From Thermophilibacter mediterraneus (GTDB lineage Bacteria > Actinomycetota > Coriobacteriia > Coriobacteriales > Atopobiaceae): DNA of 64,000 nt. A model generated the notes under the pieces. That model made no database searches, had not been told where the DNA came from, and saw only the letters and a program-made list of their open reading frames with translations. The stretch covers positions 412,382 through 476,381 of the forward strand of contig NZ_FPKO01000008.1 in the NCBI RefSeq assembly GCF_900119385.1. Reading direction: 5' to 3'. Positions 26,752 to 35,567 of the stretch are shown here, one piece after another. How positions within the stretch are numbered: the first letter of the stretch is position 1; every line of letters begins with the position of its first letter. Made by a program: the position numbers and the translations under genes.

Positions 26752-27761
26752 TACCCCAGGTGCTCCGCCACGAAGTCGTCCACGGTCCCCCAGTAGAGCT
26801 CGGGGTCCGTGCTCGCGGAGAGGGCGTGGCCCGCCCCGGGCACGACGAGGCGCTCCTTGTGCTCGCTCGCGCACGCCTCGTAGCACTCGTCGAGCATCGA
26901 GAAGGGCACGAAGTCGTCCTCGTCGCCGTGGATGAAGAGCATAGGGACGCTCGCGCGGCGCAGGCTCTCCACGGAGGAGGCCGCCTCGAAGGTGTAGCCC
27001 GCGCGCATGAGGCACGCCGCGTCCGCGACGTTGAGGATCGGGAAGCTCGGCAGGCCGAAGACCTCCCCCAGCTGGAGCTCGAACTCGTCCCAGACGCTCG
27101 TGTAGCCGCAGTCCTCGACGATCAGGCGCACGTTCTCGGAGAGGCCGTCCATGCCCGAGGCCATCATCACCTCCGCGCCGCCCATGGAGGTTCCGAAGAG
27201 CATCACGCGCGCCTCGGGGTCGCGCGCCACGATGTCGTCGACCCAGCCCAGGAGGTCCTGCGCGTCCCCCCAGCCCATCTGGATGAGGCCGGTGTCCGCG
27301 TTTCGCTCGTGCCCGCGCGCGGCGGGGGCGAGCACGTCCATGCCCATCTGCGCGAAGTGGTAGGCGTACTTGGCCATGTCGGCCGGCTCCCCCGCGTAGC
27401 CGTGGCAGACCACCGCCCAGGTGTGGCCGTCGTCATAGGCGCCGCCCTCCGCGCCCGCGAGCTCCCAGCCCAGGAGCACCGTGCCGTCCTCGGCCCGGTG
27501 GGACACGCTGCGGCCCTCGGCCTCGAACCAGGACGCCGCCTCCTCGGCGTATGCCGCGTCGCGCTTGGGCGCGCCGGCGTAGTCCGCCGAGACCTCCGCC
27601 TCCCCCGACGCCATGGAGCGCGCCATCGACACCTCGGCGCGCGGGTTGAGCGCGAAGTCCACGAGGAAGTTGCCCGCCAGGCCCAGGCCCGCGATCGCGA
27701 GCGCGACGACCGCCGCCGCCACGACGGCGACGACCCTCGTGGTTCTTCTCGACAGCGACAT
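26751..27761 (-). CDS. Membrane-anchored alpha/beta hydrolase
   Basis: 336 residues with an N-terminal transmembrane or signal-anchor segment (VVAVVAAAVVALAIAGLGLA, about 10-29), then an alpha/beta hydrolase fold facing outside. The oxyanion region WAVVCHGYAGEPADM, nucleophile elbow GTSMGGAEV, acid FIHGDEDDFVP and C-terminal His in VPGAGHALS form a complete triad. It resembles the BAAT/prolyl-oligopeptidase-like serine hydrolases seen in Firmicutes and Coriobacteriia. The substrate is unknown. It is a single gene flanked by repeats on both sides. Confidence 0.85.
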   Translation of the reverse strand: MSLSRRTTRVVAVVAAAVVALAIAGLGLAGNFLVDFALNPRAEVSMARSMASGEAEVSADYAGAPKRDAAYAEEAASWFEAEGRSVSHRAEDGTVLLGWELAGAEGGAYDDGHTWAVVCHGYAGEPADMAKYAYHFAQMGMDVLAPAARGHERNADTGLIQMGWGDAQDLLGWVDDIVARDPEARVMLFGTSMGGAEVMMASGMDGLSENVRLIVEDCGYTSVWDEFELQLGEVFGLPSFPILNVADAACLMRAGYTFEAASSVESLRRASVPMLFIHGDEDDFVPFSMLDECYEACASEHKERLVVPGAGHALSASTDPELYWGTVDDFVAEHLG

Positions 27762-27875
27762 GAGGCTCCCCCTTCCCCGGGCTGCCGTTGCGTGGCGGGG
27801 CCGCCCCGGGACCGCCCCTGCTCCTGGACGGCCATTCTAGCGCTGTTCGGCCGGCCGGAGGGCGCAGGCGGGGAC

Positions 27876-28130
27876 GTGCCGACAAGAAGCGCGGGCAAGT
27901 GGGTAGTGCGCCCCGCCGGCGTCGCCGAGACGGCCCGTCCTGCCAAAAACTCGCCGCGGTTGGGCATAACGTTTGATGCTCGAGGGGAGACGCGCGGCCT
28001 TCGGACGCGAACACGGGAGCTCGTCCTTCTCGCTACCTGCGGTTTTGTGGCAAGGAAGAGAGACGCGGCCCTCCAGTGACCCCAACTACATCAAAAATGC
28101 TACCCAATCGCCCAGGGTTCTTGTCGAAAC
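27876..28130. repeat. TACCCAATC-type dispersed repeat, group 2
   Basis: The 27762-28244 gap has no credible gene. Three copies of the same core as at 10031-10270 are present: two on the minus strand (about 27876-27912 and 27937-27978, with TGGG anchors at 27900 and 27961, exactly 61 bp apart) and one on the plus strand (about 28086-28130, containing ATGCTACCCAATCGC). A possible decayed plus copy lies near 28030-28055. As in group 1, minus copies lie left and plus copies right, facing away from a centre. Confidence 0.65.
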
Positions 28131-28244
28131 CGCCGGGTTGGCGTGCGCGGGCCCGCGGGCGGCCGTCGGGGCGCGAGCTGGCGCGCACGGGCCCGCGGGC
28201 GGCCGGCCGGCGCGGGCGGGCTCGCAGGGCGGGGGCCCGGCCCC

Positions 28245-29492
28245 CTATGCGAGCGTGCCGGCGGAGAAGTACCCGCGGCTCGGGAAGAGGCCCGCGGCCT
28301 CCGGGAACACGGCCTCGCAGGTGGCGACGAAGTAGTCGTCGGTCATCGAGGAGATGAAGTCGACGACGGTCTGGTCGGGGTCGGACTCCCAGTCGTAGGA
28401 GCGACCGTAGTAGGAGAGCCGCCGCTCGGTGGGCCGCACGTGATGGGAGAAGATCGCCGCGGACTCGTCGCCTGCGGCGAGCGCCTCGAGCTCGTGCTCG
28501 TAGAGCGCGCCGAAGAGCTCGGCGACCTCGTGCGAGAAGTCGCCGTTGACCTCACCCGCCCCGTAGATCTTCTCGTAGTTCTCGCGCTTGGCGCGGCGCA
28601 TCTCGGCGAACCCCTCGGCGCTCATCTCGATGCGGTCGCGCCCCACGCTGTGCTCGATGACGTCGCTCACGAAGGCGGCGAGCGCCCACGCGTTGTAGCC
28701 GCCGCCGAGCCCGTCGTCAAAGGTGTCCTCGCGGCAGAGCCCGGCGCGGATGGCGTCCTGCCGGTCCTTGCCCACGTAGGCGATGATGTCGGACACGCGC
28801 ACCACGCAGCCCTCGAGCGTCATCGGGCGCAGGTGAGAGATGGTCTCGTCGCCGCACTCCCAGCACGACGCCACCACGCGGTCGAAGGTGTCGAACTCCG
28901 CGAGCCCGCTCGTCTCGAACGCCTGCTGCTCGAACTCGCCGTTGTGGCAGAGGGCCCCGTCGAGCGTCTGCAGGCTGACGTTGCGCCCCGCGAGGACGTC
29001 CACCACACGCACGCTCTGCACGTTATGGAAGAACCAGCGCCCCGTGCGGGCGTGGAAGACGTCGTTCAGGAAGCGCTCCCCCGCGTGCCCGAACGGCGTG
29101 TGGCCGATGTCGTGCGCGAGCGCGATGGCCTCGATGAGGTCGAGGTTGAGCCCGAGCGCGCGCCCGATGTCGCGCGCCACGCGCGCCACGAGCTGCACGT
29201 GCAGGCCGCGGCGGCAGAGGTCGTCGTTCGCGCGGAACGAGAAGACCTGGGTCTTGCCCGCGAGGCGGTTGTAGGAGGGCAGGTGCACGACCTTCTCGGC
29301 GTCGCGCACGAAGGCGGGGCGGACCGCGGTGTCGCGGTCGCGCTCGCAGGGGTCGCGCCTGATGGCGGAGGCGTCGCGGCAGGCGAACGGAGAGAGGGCC
29401 CCCGACGAGAGGCGCTCGGACACGGCGCGCGCGGCGTCGGCCGAGAGCCTCCCGGGGAGGCCCGGTGCGAGTCTGTTCACGAGCTCCGCCAC
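28245..29492 (-). CDS. dgt: Deoxyguanosinetriphosphate triphosphohydrolase-like protein
   Basis: HD-domain dNTPase of 415 residues that releases triphosphate from dNTPs. RRDPCERDRDTAVRPAF and LPSYNRLAGKTQVFSF at the N terminus, the HD motif LAHDIGHTPFGHAGE, and DIGRALGLNLDLIEA fit the family. The start is taken as GTG at 29490-29492, eight bases after the upstream stop; its ribosome site is weak, so coupling to the upstream gene is likely. The C terminus ends next to the TACCCAATC repeat region. Confidence 0.9.
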   Translation of the reverse strand: MAELVNRLAPGLPGRLSADAARAVSERLSSGALSPFACRDASAIRRDPCERDRDTAVRPAFVRDAEKVVHLPSYNRLAGKTQVFSFRANDDLCRRGLHVQLVARVARDIGRALGLNLDLIEAIALAHDIGHTPFGHAGERFLNDVFHARTGRWFFHNVQSVRVVDVLAGRNVSLQTLDGALCHNGEFEQQAFETSGLAEFDTFDRVVASCWECGDETISHLRPMTLEGCVVRVSDIIAYVGKDRQDAIRAGLCREDTFDDGLGGGYNAWALAAFVSDVIEHSVGRDRIEMSAEGFAEMRRAKRENYEKIYGAGEVNGDFSHEVAELFGALYEHELEALAAGDESAAIFSHHVRPTERRLSYYGRSYDWESDPDQTVVDFISSMTDDYFVATCEAVFPEAAGLFPSRGYFSAGTLA

Positions 29493-29499
29493 GGCGCGC

Positions 29500-30888
29500 C
29501 TAGCCGTTGGCGACGATGCAGCCCATGTCGAGGCGGCGCTCCCAGAGGCCCGAGGCGCCCTCGAAGCCGCAGCGGGCGTAGATGCCGCCGAACTGGCCGC
29601 GGAAGAGGAAGAGGCCGGCGATGGAGCGGGCGCGGAGCTTCTCGGCGGGGTCGAAGCCGCCGTCGACGGCGTCGCCGCCGACCACCACGGGCGTCTCGAA
29701 GGCGGGCTTGTAGGCCTGGACGACGCCGCCCTCCTCGGCGCAGGCGAGCAGGACGCGCCACCAGTCGTCGGTGGTCTCGCAGTCGACGCCGGCCACGGCC
29801 TGGGCGATGTCGTAGGCGCCGGCGGGGCGGGCGAGCCAGGAGTCCTTGTCGGCCAGGTAGGGCGCGAGGTCGGTGTCGGGGGCGAGGGAGTGGGTCTCGA
29901 TCACGTGGGCGCGCACGAAGGCGAGCTCCTGGGCGTCGAGCACGGACTCCGCCGCGTCGGAGCACAGCACCGAGAAGAGCTCGTTGGTCGAGGCGGGCCA
30001 GGGGCGGAAGCCGCCGATCACGCAGGCGAGGCCGCGGCGGGCGGCCTCCACGAGGGCGTCGACGCCGTCGCAGGGCTTCTCGACCATCTCGCTCACGAGG
30101 ACGCGACGGTAGACGCAGGCGATGGGGCCCTCGGAGTCCACGAGGCGGCGCACGCCGGCGGCCTCCTCGATGCGCAGGTCGCGGATGTCGACGAAGCGCG
30201 CGAAGACGCCCTCGTCGGCCATGCGCTCGATGATGTCCTCGAACTCGGCGGGGGTGGCGCTCTCCGGGTAGTCCACGATGCCCACGACCGGGCGGTCGGG
30301 GTGGTGGCTGCCCTCGTCGGCGTTCGCCCAGGAGGTGTAGGTCTCGCGCAGCGCGGCGATGACGCCGTCGGCGATGTCGAAGGTCTCGATGGAGCGGTGG
30401 CGCTCGGCGAAGCGACGGTAGGTCTCGGTTCGCTGGATGGCGCGGGTGACGTCGACGGCTGCCGTGGTGCCCTTGGCGCTGTCGGTGGTGACGCCGGTGA
30501 AGGTGAAGTCGCCGCTCTCCTCGTCAAAGAGCACGTCGAGGCGGGCGAAGGGGATGAGCTGCTCGTAGCCGGTGGGGACGAGGGTCAGCTCCTCGACCTC
30601 CGGGGAGAGGCGGAACAGCGCGCGGAAGTCGGGGTCGGAGAGGTAGCGCTGAGTGACCTTCTCCATGATGCGGCCCATGGTCTGGGCGGCGTCGGCGAGG
30701 ACGTCCACCTCGGAGGTGGTGAAGACCTTGGGCGTGAGGGTCCAGGTGGAGGTGCCGGACTGGTCGTAGATCGGGTGGGAGGCCTCGAGGTAGGCGTTGC
30801 CGGCGGCCTTGCCCTCGACGTCACCACCCAGCTCGCATGCGATGTCGCAGAACTCGTTCTCGAGCGCAAGACTCTGAAGGTTGTTCAT
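29500..30888 (-). CDS. Possible circularly permuted ATP-grasp protein (glutathionylspermidine synthase-like)
   Basis: A 462-residue protein without strong motifs. I see RLDVLFDEESGDFTFTGV followed by a TTDS stretch, a middle Rossmann-like segment (VVGIVDYPESATPAEFED), then IACVYRRVLVSEM and VIGGFRPWPASTNELFSVL. This order resembles circularly permuted ATP-grasp ligases: substrate domain, 'YRR', then a loop near an Asn/Lys. If correct it would join an amine or amino acid to a carboxylate, with unknown substrates. Its own promoter (30949-30977) and the dgt gene eight bases downstream suggest a two-gene operon. The function is unproven. Confidence 0.5.
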   Translation of the reverse strand: MNNLQSLALENEFCDIACELGGDVEGKAAGNAYLEASHPIYDQSGTSTWTLTPKVFTTSEVDVLADAAQTMGRIMEKVTQRYLSDPDFRALFRLSPEVEELTLVPTGYEQLIPFARLDVLFDEESGDFTFTGVTTDSAKGTTAAVDVTRAIQRTETYRRFAERHRSIETFDIADGVIAALRETYTSWANADEGSHHPDRPVVGIVDYPESATPAEFEDIIERMADEGVFARFVDIRDLRIEEAAGVRRLVDSEGPIACVYRRVLVSEMVEKPCDGVDALVEAARRGLACVIGGFRPWPASTNELFSVLCSDAAESVLDAQELAFVRAHVIETHSLAPDTDLAPYLADKDSWLARPAGAYDIAQAVAGVDCETTDDWWRVLLACAEEGGVVQAYKPAFETPVVVGGDAVDGGFDPAEKLRARSIAGLFLFRGQFGGIYARCGFEGASGLWERRLDMGCIVANG

Positions 30889-30948
30889 CGTTGCTCCCTT
30901 GAGCGCGGTGTGCGGGGGCGCGCGGCCAAAACCCCGCGCGCGGCGTGC

Positions 30949-30977
30949 ATTGTAGGTGTTAGTGACACCATGCGCAA
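30949..30977 (-). promoter_or_regulatory. Promoter of the ATP-grasp-like gene and dgt
   Basis: On the minus strand TTGCGC (30972-30977) and TACAAT (30949-30954) are spaced by 17 bases. The -10 matches the consensus at five of six positions. It lies about 60 bases before the ATG at 30888. Confidence 0.55.
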
Positions 30978-31058
30978 ATGACCGGACGAAAATAGTTGAT
31001 TTGTGAATCCTTGGTGGAGAGCTCCGCCGCAGTGGCGGACACGCGTGCGGGAGGGCCG

Positions 31059-31080
31059 GCGCCGCCGGAGCCGGCGGCGC
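31059..31080 (-). terminator. GC hairpin after the SGNH/GNAT gene
   Basis: GCGCCGCCGG and CCGGCGGCGC form a perfect 10-bp stem with a two-base loop, 11 bases past the stop of the SGNH/GNAT gene on the minus strand. There is no T-run; it is terminator-like for a high-GC genome. Confidence 0.45.
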
Positions 31081-31091
31081 GCGGGCGCGCG

Positions 31092-32903
31092 CTACGACAC
31101 GTACCAGAGGCCGTCGGCGTCCGCGACGGAGAACCCCATCGAGCGCTCGAGCGCGAGCGAGGCATCGTTGTCGGGCCAGACCGCCGCCCACGCGACGTTG
31201 CCCGCCTCGACCGTGGCGGCAACCTTCGCCGCGGCGAGCGTCGTGCCCCACCCGCGGCGGCGCGCGGGCTCGAAGACCTCGAGCATGCCCATCGAGCCGT
31301 CGGCGTGCTCGCCGACGAACCCCACGAGCCTCCCCTCCTCGAAGCCGCCGAGGAACGCCCCGGCGTCGAGCAGCGCCTCGAGCTCCCCGGGCGCGAGGTA
31401 CTCGGGGTGCGCGTAGTGCTCGCGGATCGCGCCGGCATAGGCGCTCGTGAGCACGCGGACGTCGCGCGCGGCGTCCGCGGCGGGGGCGTCGCCCTCCCAC
31501 GTGACGAGGTGGCAGGGGCGCGCGGTCCCCCCGACGGCGCGGACGACCTCGCGGGCCAGGCGGCGCTCGCCGCACACGGTGACGACGCCGCGCGCGCCCA
31601 GGCACGTGAGCGCCCGGCCCACGACGCCGCGGCGGGACGCCCACACGAGCGTCGAGCCGCCGGGGACCGCCACGATCACCGCGCCCTTGTCGGCCAGCAG
31701 CACCTCGCCGATGCCGCGGCGCAGCGCCTCGGCGACCGGCAGCGCCCCCGACCCCGCACGCTCGCACACCGCGAGCGCTATGGTGCGGCGCTGCTCCGGG
31801 GTGGCCCACGTGGCGTCCACGACGAAGGAGAGCCGCTCCGCGAGCATGCGCTGGCCCGCGGGCGAGGGGTGGTCGGACCCGTCGGCGAGAAGCGCCCCGA
31901 GGTCGTCGGCGTCGAGCAGGGCGGACCCGTTCACGAGGCGCATCTGCGGGTGGCGCGCCGCGGCGGCGCAGATGATGCCCTCGACGGCGTCCGCGCAGCT
32001 GCGCGGGTTGGTCGGGTAGCGCTCCTCCAGGTGCGGCAGCGGCGTGAGCACCCAGGTGGGCACGTCCGGCCACGCCTCGGCGACCTCGTAGAGGTAGACG
32101 AGCGCCTCGCGCTCGACGCGGGACGCCTGGCACGGCTCGTAGCGGTAGTTCTCGCCGAACTCCACGACGATGGCGTCCGGGCGCACCAGCTCGGAGAGCC
32201 CGGCGAGCGACCCGGGCTGGAAGACCTGCCCGCCCACGCCCTGGTTCAGGAGGTCGAGGCCGAGGTGGGCGGCGAGCAGGGCCGTCCACGACCCGCCGCC
32301 CCCGCACGACACGAAGCCCTGGGCGACGGAGTCACCGAGCACGAGCAGCGTCCCGCGCGGCGCGACGGGCTCGAGGTAGGTGCCGTCGGCCGAGACCTCG
32401 CGCACCGCGCACGAGGTCAGGCACGGCAGCCACGCGCGCACGCGGTGCGGCTCGCCCATGCCGGGCAGCGGAAGGCGCACGAGGCCCGGCTCGGGGGCGC
32501 TCAGCGGGTCGTCGAGCGAAAACTCCACGACGCCGCGCTCGTCGGGGACCATGGGCGGCAGGAGCCTGCCGTCGATCTCGACGGAGACGCCGTCGTAGGG
32601 CGGCGTGGGGCCGCCCTCGCACGCGGCGACGTCGGCGAGCACCGCCCCGGTCCCGCGCGGGAACTCGTCCATGCGCACCTCGATGCGGGCGCGCGTCGCG
32701 TCCGTCGAGAACTCGACCGCCACGCCCGCCGTGCAGGACGCCATGGCGCGGTAGAGCCCCGGGTGCCACGCGCGCACGCTCCCGAGCGCGCGCAGCTGCG
32801 CGGGGGCGAAGCGCTGGGGTCGGACCCAGCCGTCCTTCTCGGCTACGGTATCGAGGGCGCCGTGCAGCAGGTCTGCCGCACGCGCGACGGTGGCGAGGCT
32901 CAT
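31092..32903 (-). CDS. SGNH-hydrolase and GNAT acetyltransferase fusion protein
   Basis: 603 residues with three parts. Residues about 40-175 look like the beta-sandwich that precedes some SGNH esterases. About 183-365 is an SGNH/GDSL hydrolase: block I LLVLGDSVAQGF with S192, block III VVEFGEN (GxN), and block V D344-H345 in GSDHPSPAGQ. About 395-603 is GNAT-like: VFEPARRRGWGTTLAA near 545 is the acetyl-CoA loop, followed by PDNDASLALERSMGF. The pairing suggests an enzyme acting on acyl groups of a carbohydrate or envelope compound, which is inference. The ATG at 32901-32903 has GAGGG upstream. No signal peptide is visible, so it should be cytosolic. Confidence 0.75.
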   Translation of the reverse strand: MSLATVARAADLLHGALDTVAEKDGWVRPQRFAPAQLRALGSVRAWHPGLYRAMASCTAGVAVEFSTDATRARIEVRMDEFPRGTGAVLADVAACEGGPTPPYDGVSVEIDGRLLPPMVPDERGVVEFSLDDPLSAPEPGLVRLPLPGMGEPHRVRAWLPCLTSCAVREVSADGTYLEPVAPRGTLLVLGDSVAQGFVSCGGGGSWTALLAAHLGLDLLNQGVGGQVFQPGSLAGLSELVRPDAIVVEFGENYRYEPCQASRVEREALVYLYEVAEAWPDVPTWVLTPLPHLEERYPTNPRSCADAVEGIICAAAARHPQMRLVNGSALLDADDLGALLADGSDHPSPAGQRMLAERLSFVVDATWATPEQRRTIALAVCERAGSGALPVAEALRRGIGEVLLADKGAVIVAVPGGSTLVWASRRGVVGRALTCLGARGVVTVCGERRLAREVVRAVGGTARPCHLVTWEGDAPAADAARDVRVLTSAYAGAIREHYAHPEYLAPGELEALLDAGAFLGGFEEGRLVGFVGEHADGSMGMLEVFEPARRRGWGTTLAAAKVAATVEAGNVAWAAVWPDNDASLALERSMGFSVADADGLWYVS

Positions 32904-32991
32904 GTGGTCCCTCTTGTGTCAGGGGTGCAGGACTGGCAGACCATTGTACATGCTCGGCGCGCGGCGACCGCCCCGGGCCGGCGCCCCGCCC

Positions 32992-33768
32992 CTACTCCCC
33001 CTCGCCGACGGGCTCGTAGACCTCCTCGCCCGTGTCGAGGCACAGCACGAGCACCTGCCCGAGCCCCGCGCCGCCCGCGGCGCAGCAGTCGATGTCCCAG
33101 CGGTCGCCGCCCACGCGCACCATGCGCGCGAGGCCGTCCGGGCCCAGGGGCTCTCGGTCGACCTCGGAGGCCATGCGCTCGAGGTAGGGGGTCGGGGTGT
33201 GGCCCGCCACGACCACGGGGCCGGTGCCGTCCTCGCCGGACAGGCCGCGCGGCGCGCCCCAGAACTCCTCGCGGATCCACGAGAGGTCCTCGGGGTCCTG
33301 CGCGCGCAGGTAGGCGGCCGTCGTGCGGTCGTTCCAGACCGAGGGCAGCAGCACCCTGCCCATGCGCACGCCCGCGTGCACGAGCACGTAGCGGCGCTCC
33401 CCCACCGTCGCCTGGGCCCAGCGCGGCAGCCCGCGCACCCAGTCGACGAGATCGTTTGCCTCGTCCTCGTCGAGGGCAGCCAGCCCCTCCGAGGTCCGCG
33501 CGCCGCCGTTCATGCCCCAGTTCATGGTCGCGAGCGGGTCGCTCGGGTCGTTCAGGCACGCCATCATGAGGTCCTCGTGGTTGCCCATGAGCACGCACGC
33601 GTTGGGCAGCGAGCGGCAGACCCTGAGCACCCCGACCGGGTCGGGCCCGCGGTCGATCATGTCGCCCAGGCAGAAGAACCGGTCGTCGTCGGAGGGCGAG
33701 ATGCGCATCAGGGCGCGCTCGAGCGGCGCGCGGTGACCGTGCACGTCCGAGAAGACGTATGTGGCCAT
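32992..33768 (-). CDS. Calcineurin-like metallophosphoesterase (PPP-type serine/threonine phosphatase family)
   Basis: 258 residues with the complete metal motif set: FSDVHGH, GDMIDRG, MGNHED, LVHAG and AGHTPTPYLE. This is the bacterial PPP / diadenosine-tetraphosphatase-like layout, so substrates could be phosphoproteins or nucleotides. The ATG at 33766-33768 (MATYVFSDVHGH) was chosen over one five codons upstream because GGGGGAC sits at the right distance and the family starts there. It is a single gene between SGNH/GNAT and vsr. Confidence 0.87.
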   Translation of the reverse strand: MATYVFSDVHGHRAPLERALMRISPSDDDRFFCLGDMIDRGPDPVGVLRVCRSLPNACVLMGNHEDLMMACLNDPSDPLATMNWGMNGGARTSEGLAALDEDEANDLVDWVRGLPRWAQATVGERRYVLVHAGVRMGRVLLPSVWNDRTTAAYLRAQDPEDLSWIREEFWGAPRGLSGEDGTGPVVVAGHTPTPYLERMASEVDREPLGPDGLARMVRVGGDRWDIDCCAAGGAGLGQVLVLCLDTGEEVYEPVGEGE

Positions 33769-33874
33769 GTGCGAGTCCCCCATCCTGTCACGCGGCTCCC
33801 GCCGCCCTGCCTCAAGCCTAGCACCTGCGCAGCTCAGCGACCACGCCCGGCTGGCGAGCGGTCGAGAAGGACCT

Positions 33875-34387
33875 CTAGGAGCGCCTCGAGCGGCGACGGA
33901 CGCGCAGCTCGCGCATGCGCCACGCGCTCATGGACCCCGCCTCCACGACGCGCGGCGGCAGGGGGCCGTCGGCGGCGCGGCGGACCTGGTCGACGACCTC
34001 GGACATCGTCGCGTCGAAGCGGTCGCGGCCGAGGCGGCACTCCCACACCACCACGACGGTCCAGCCCGACGAGACCAGAAGCGCGCAGTCACGGGCGTCG
34101 CGCGCCCGATTGCGCTCGAACTTCGCCTCCCAGAACTCGGGGTGCGTCTTGGGGCGCGAGGGGGAGCAGTGCGGGCAGCGATGCCAGAAGCAGCCGTGCA
34201 CGAAGATGGCCACGCGACGGCCCGGGAAGCAGATGTCGGGGCGCCCGGGGGCCTTCTTCCAGTGCAGGCGGTAGCCCGTGAGCCCGGCGGCGCGCAGGGC
34301 GGCGCGGACCTTGAGCTCGGGCTTGGTGTTCTTGCTTCGGTTCGCCTGCATGACGTGGCGCGTCGCCTCCGAGGAGGCGGCCGGCAC
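33875..34387 (-). CDS. vsr: Very short patch repair endonuclease Vsr
   Basis: Nicks DNA at T:G mismatches that arise from deamination of 5-methylcytosine. Typical blocks are MQANRSKNTKPELKVR, GYRLHWKKAPGRPDICFP (metal-binding Asp) and VAIFVHGCFWHRCPHC (catalytic His, zinc Cys/His and the intercalating F-W). About 170 residues. The exact start is uncertain: GTG at 34385-34387 gives the usual N-terminal length; an earlier GTG at 34403-34405 overlaps the upstream stop, and ATG at 34351 would cut the conserved start. No cytosine methyltransferase gene is in the window. Confidence 0.88.
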   Translation of the reverse strand: MPAASSEATRHVMQANRSKNTKPELKVRAALRAAGLTGYRLHWKKAPGRPDICFPGRRVAIFVHGCFWHRCPHCSPSRPKTHPEFWEAKFERNRARDARDCALLVSSGWTVVVVWECRLGRDRFDATMSEVVDQVRRAADGPLPPRVVEAGSMSAWRMRELRVRRRSRRS

Positions 34388-34398
34388 GCCGGCGCGCG

Positions 34399-35364
34399 CT
34401 ACCACCGGGGCGCCTCGCCGGGCTCGGCGACGTCGCCCTCGAAGTTGACGTCGCGCGTGAGCTCGCGCGCGGCCGCGACGTCGAACCCCTCCGAGAAGAG
34501 CTCGTCCACGGTGGGGAGCACGCGGGCGCGCGCCGCGTCGAAGAGGTCCCAGAACCCCGCGGTGGAGACCTCGTGGGTGAAGGGGTTCTCCCAGGGCGCG
34601 TGCGCGCGGTTGTCGAAGTCGGAGACGTCCTCGGGACGCGCGCGGTGCGACATCGACATCACGAGCGAGAAGGGCGAGCGCGTGACCGCGCGCTCGACGG
34701 CGGCGAGGGCGGCGCGCTTGCGGCCGGAGGGCGAGTCGAAGACGCGCTGGACCAGGCGGAACTCGCGGACGGCCGTGGAGAAGGTCCTCGGGTCGATGGC
34801 GCGCTCGAAGACCCAGAGCGCCACGTAGAAGTAGACCTTGTCGACTGCGGCGAGCACGGCGGACGACCCCTGGAGCGTCCGCTCGTGCGGGCGCCAGCGC
34901 TCGACGGTGCGGCCCGTGAGCGCGTGGAGGGCCATCTCGTCGAAGTCGCGCTCGACCTCGGCGTGGACCCGCGACGCCGCGGACCCGTCGAGCCCGGGCA
35001 CCCCCGCCGAGGTGAGGCCGCTTTGCCAGTGGTAGACGAAGGGGTGCATCGTGGAGTCGAGCAGCCAGTGGCACGCGAAGCCCGCCACGTAGGCGCGCGC
35101 GACCTGGCGCTCGCGGCCGTCGAGGCGCAGCGCGGCCTCGCGCATGGCGACCATGAGGTCGGCGGGGCTGCACTCGTGGAGGGCGCCCCCGAGCGGCGAC
35201 CACTTGTGCATGAGCGGGTCGACCACGAGGTAGAAGAGCGGGTCGGGACCCTGGTTGCCCAGGCGGAACGCGTCGCGCTCGTCAACGGAGCGCATGCCCA
35301 GTACCTCGGAGACGTCCTCCAGGACGCCCCGACCGAAGAGATCGTGCGTGAGAATCGCAGGCAT
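34399..35364 (-). CDS. Zinc-dependent phospholipase C family protein
   Basis: 321 residues of the zinc-dependent phospholipase C family. MPAILTHDLFGRGV, FRLGNQGPDPLFYL, GFACHWLLDSTMHPFVYH and RVHAEVERDFDEM supply the expected His/Asp/Glu metal ligands. No signal peptide is visible, unlike the secreted clostridial toxins, so a housekeeping or intracellular role is more likely. The ATG at 35362-35364 has AAAGGG upstream. The stop overlaps a possible start of vsr. Confidence 0.85.
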   Translation of the reverse strand: MPAILTHDLFGRGVLEDVSEVLGMRSVDERDAFRLGNQGPDPLFYLVVDPLMHKWSPLGGALHECSPADLMVAMREAALRLDGRERQVARAYVAGFACHWLLDSTMHPFVYHWQSGLTSAGVPGLDGSAASRVHAEVERDFDEMALHALTGRTVERWRPHERTLQGSSAVLAAVDKVYFYVALWVFERAIDPRTFSTAVREFRLVQRVFDSPSGRKRAALAAVERAVTRSPFSLVMSMSHRARPEDVSDFDNRAHAPWENPFTHEVSTAGFWDLFDAARARVLPTVDELFSEGFDVAAARELTRDVNFEGDVAEPGEAPRW

Positions 35365-35567
35365 GGCGGCCCTTTCGTCGTTTCCTCCCCCGATTATGCC
35401 ACGGCGCGCCGCGCGCGTGACGGGCGGAGGCCGAGGGCGCCCCCGGCACCACGTTCTTCTCGCCCGCTGCGCGCACGTCCTTCTCGGCGATTTACCGAGT
35501 TCTTACCGCCCCGCCGATGACGCTCGCCTACCATGGAAACGTTGCGACCCCAAGGAGAGGAAGTCCC

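Noticed and set aside
35534-35547. LacI-type operator before the UMF1 transporter (TGGAAACGTTGCGA)
   Set aside because: Only one half matches the operator form seen at scrA; with no clear promoter hexamers around it I consider it chance.
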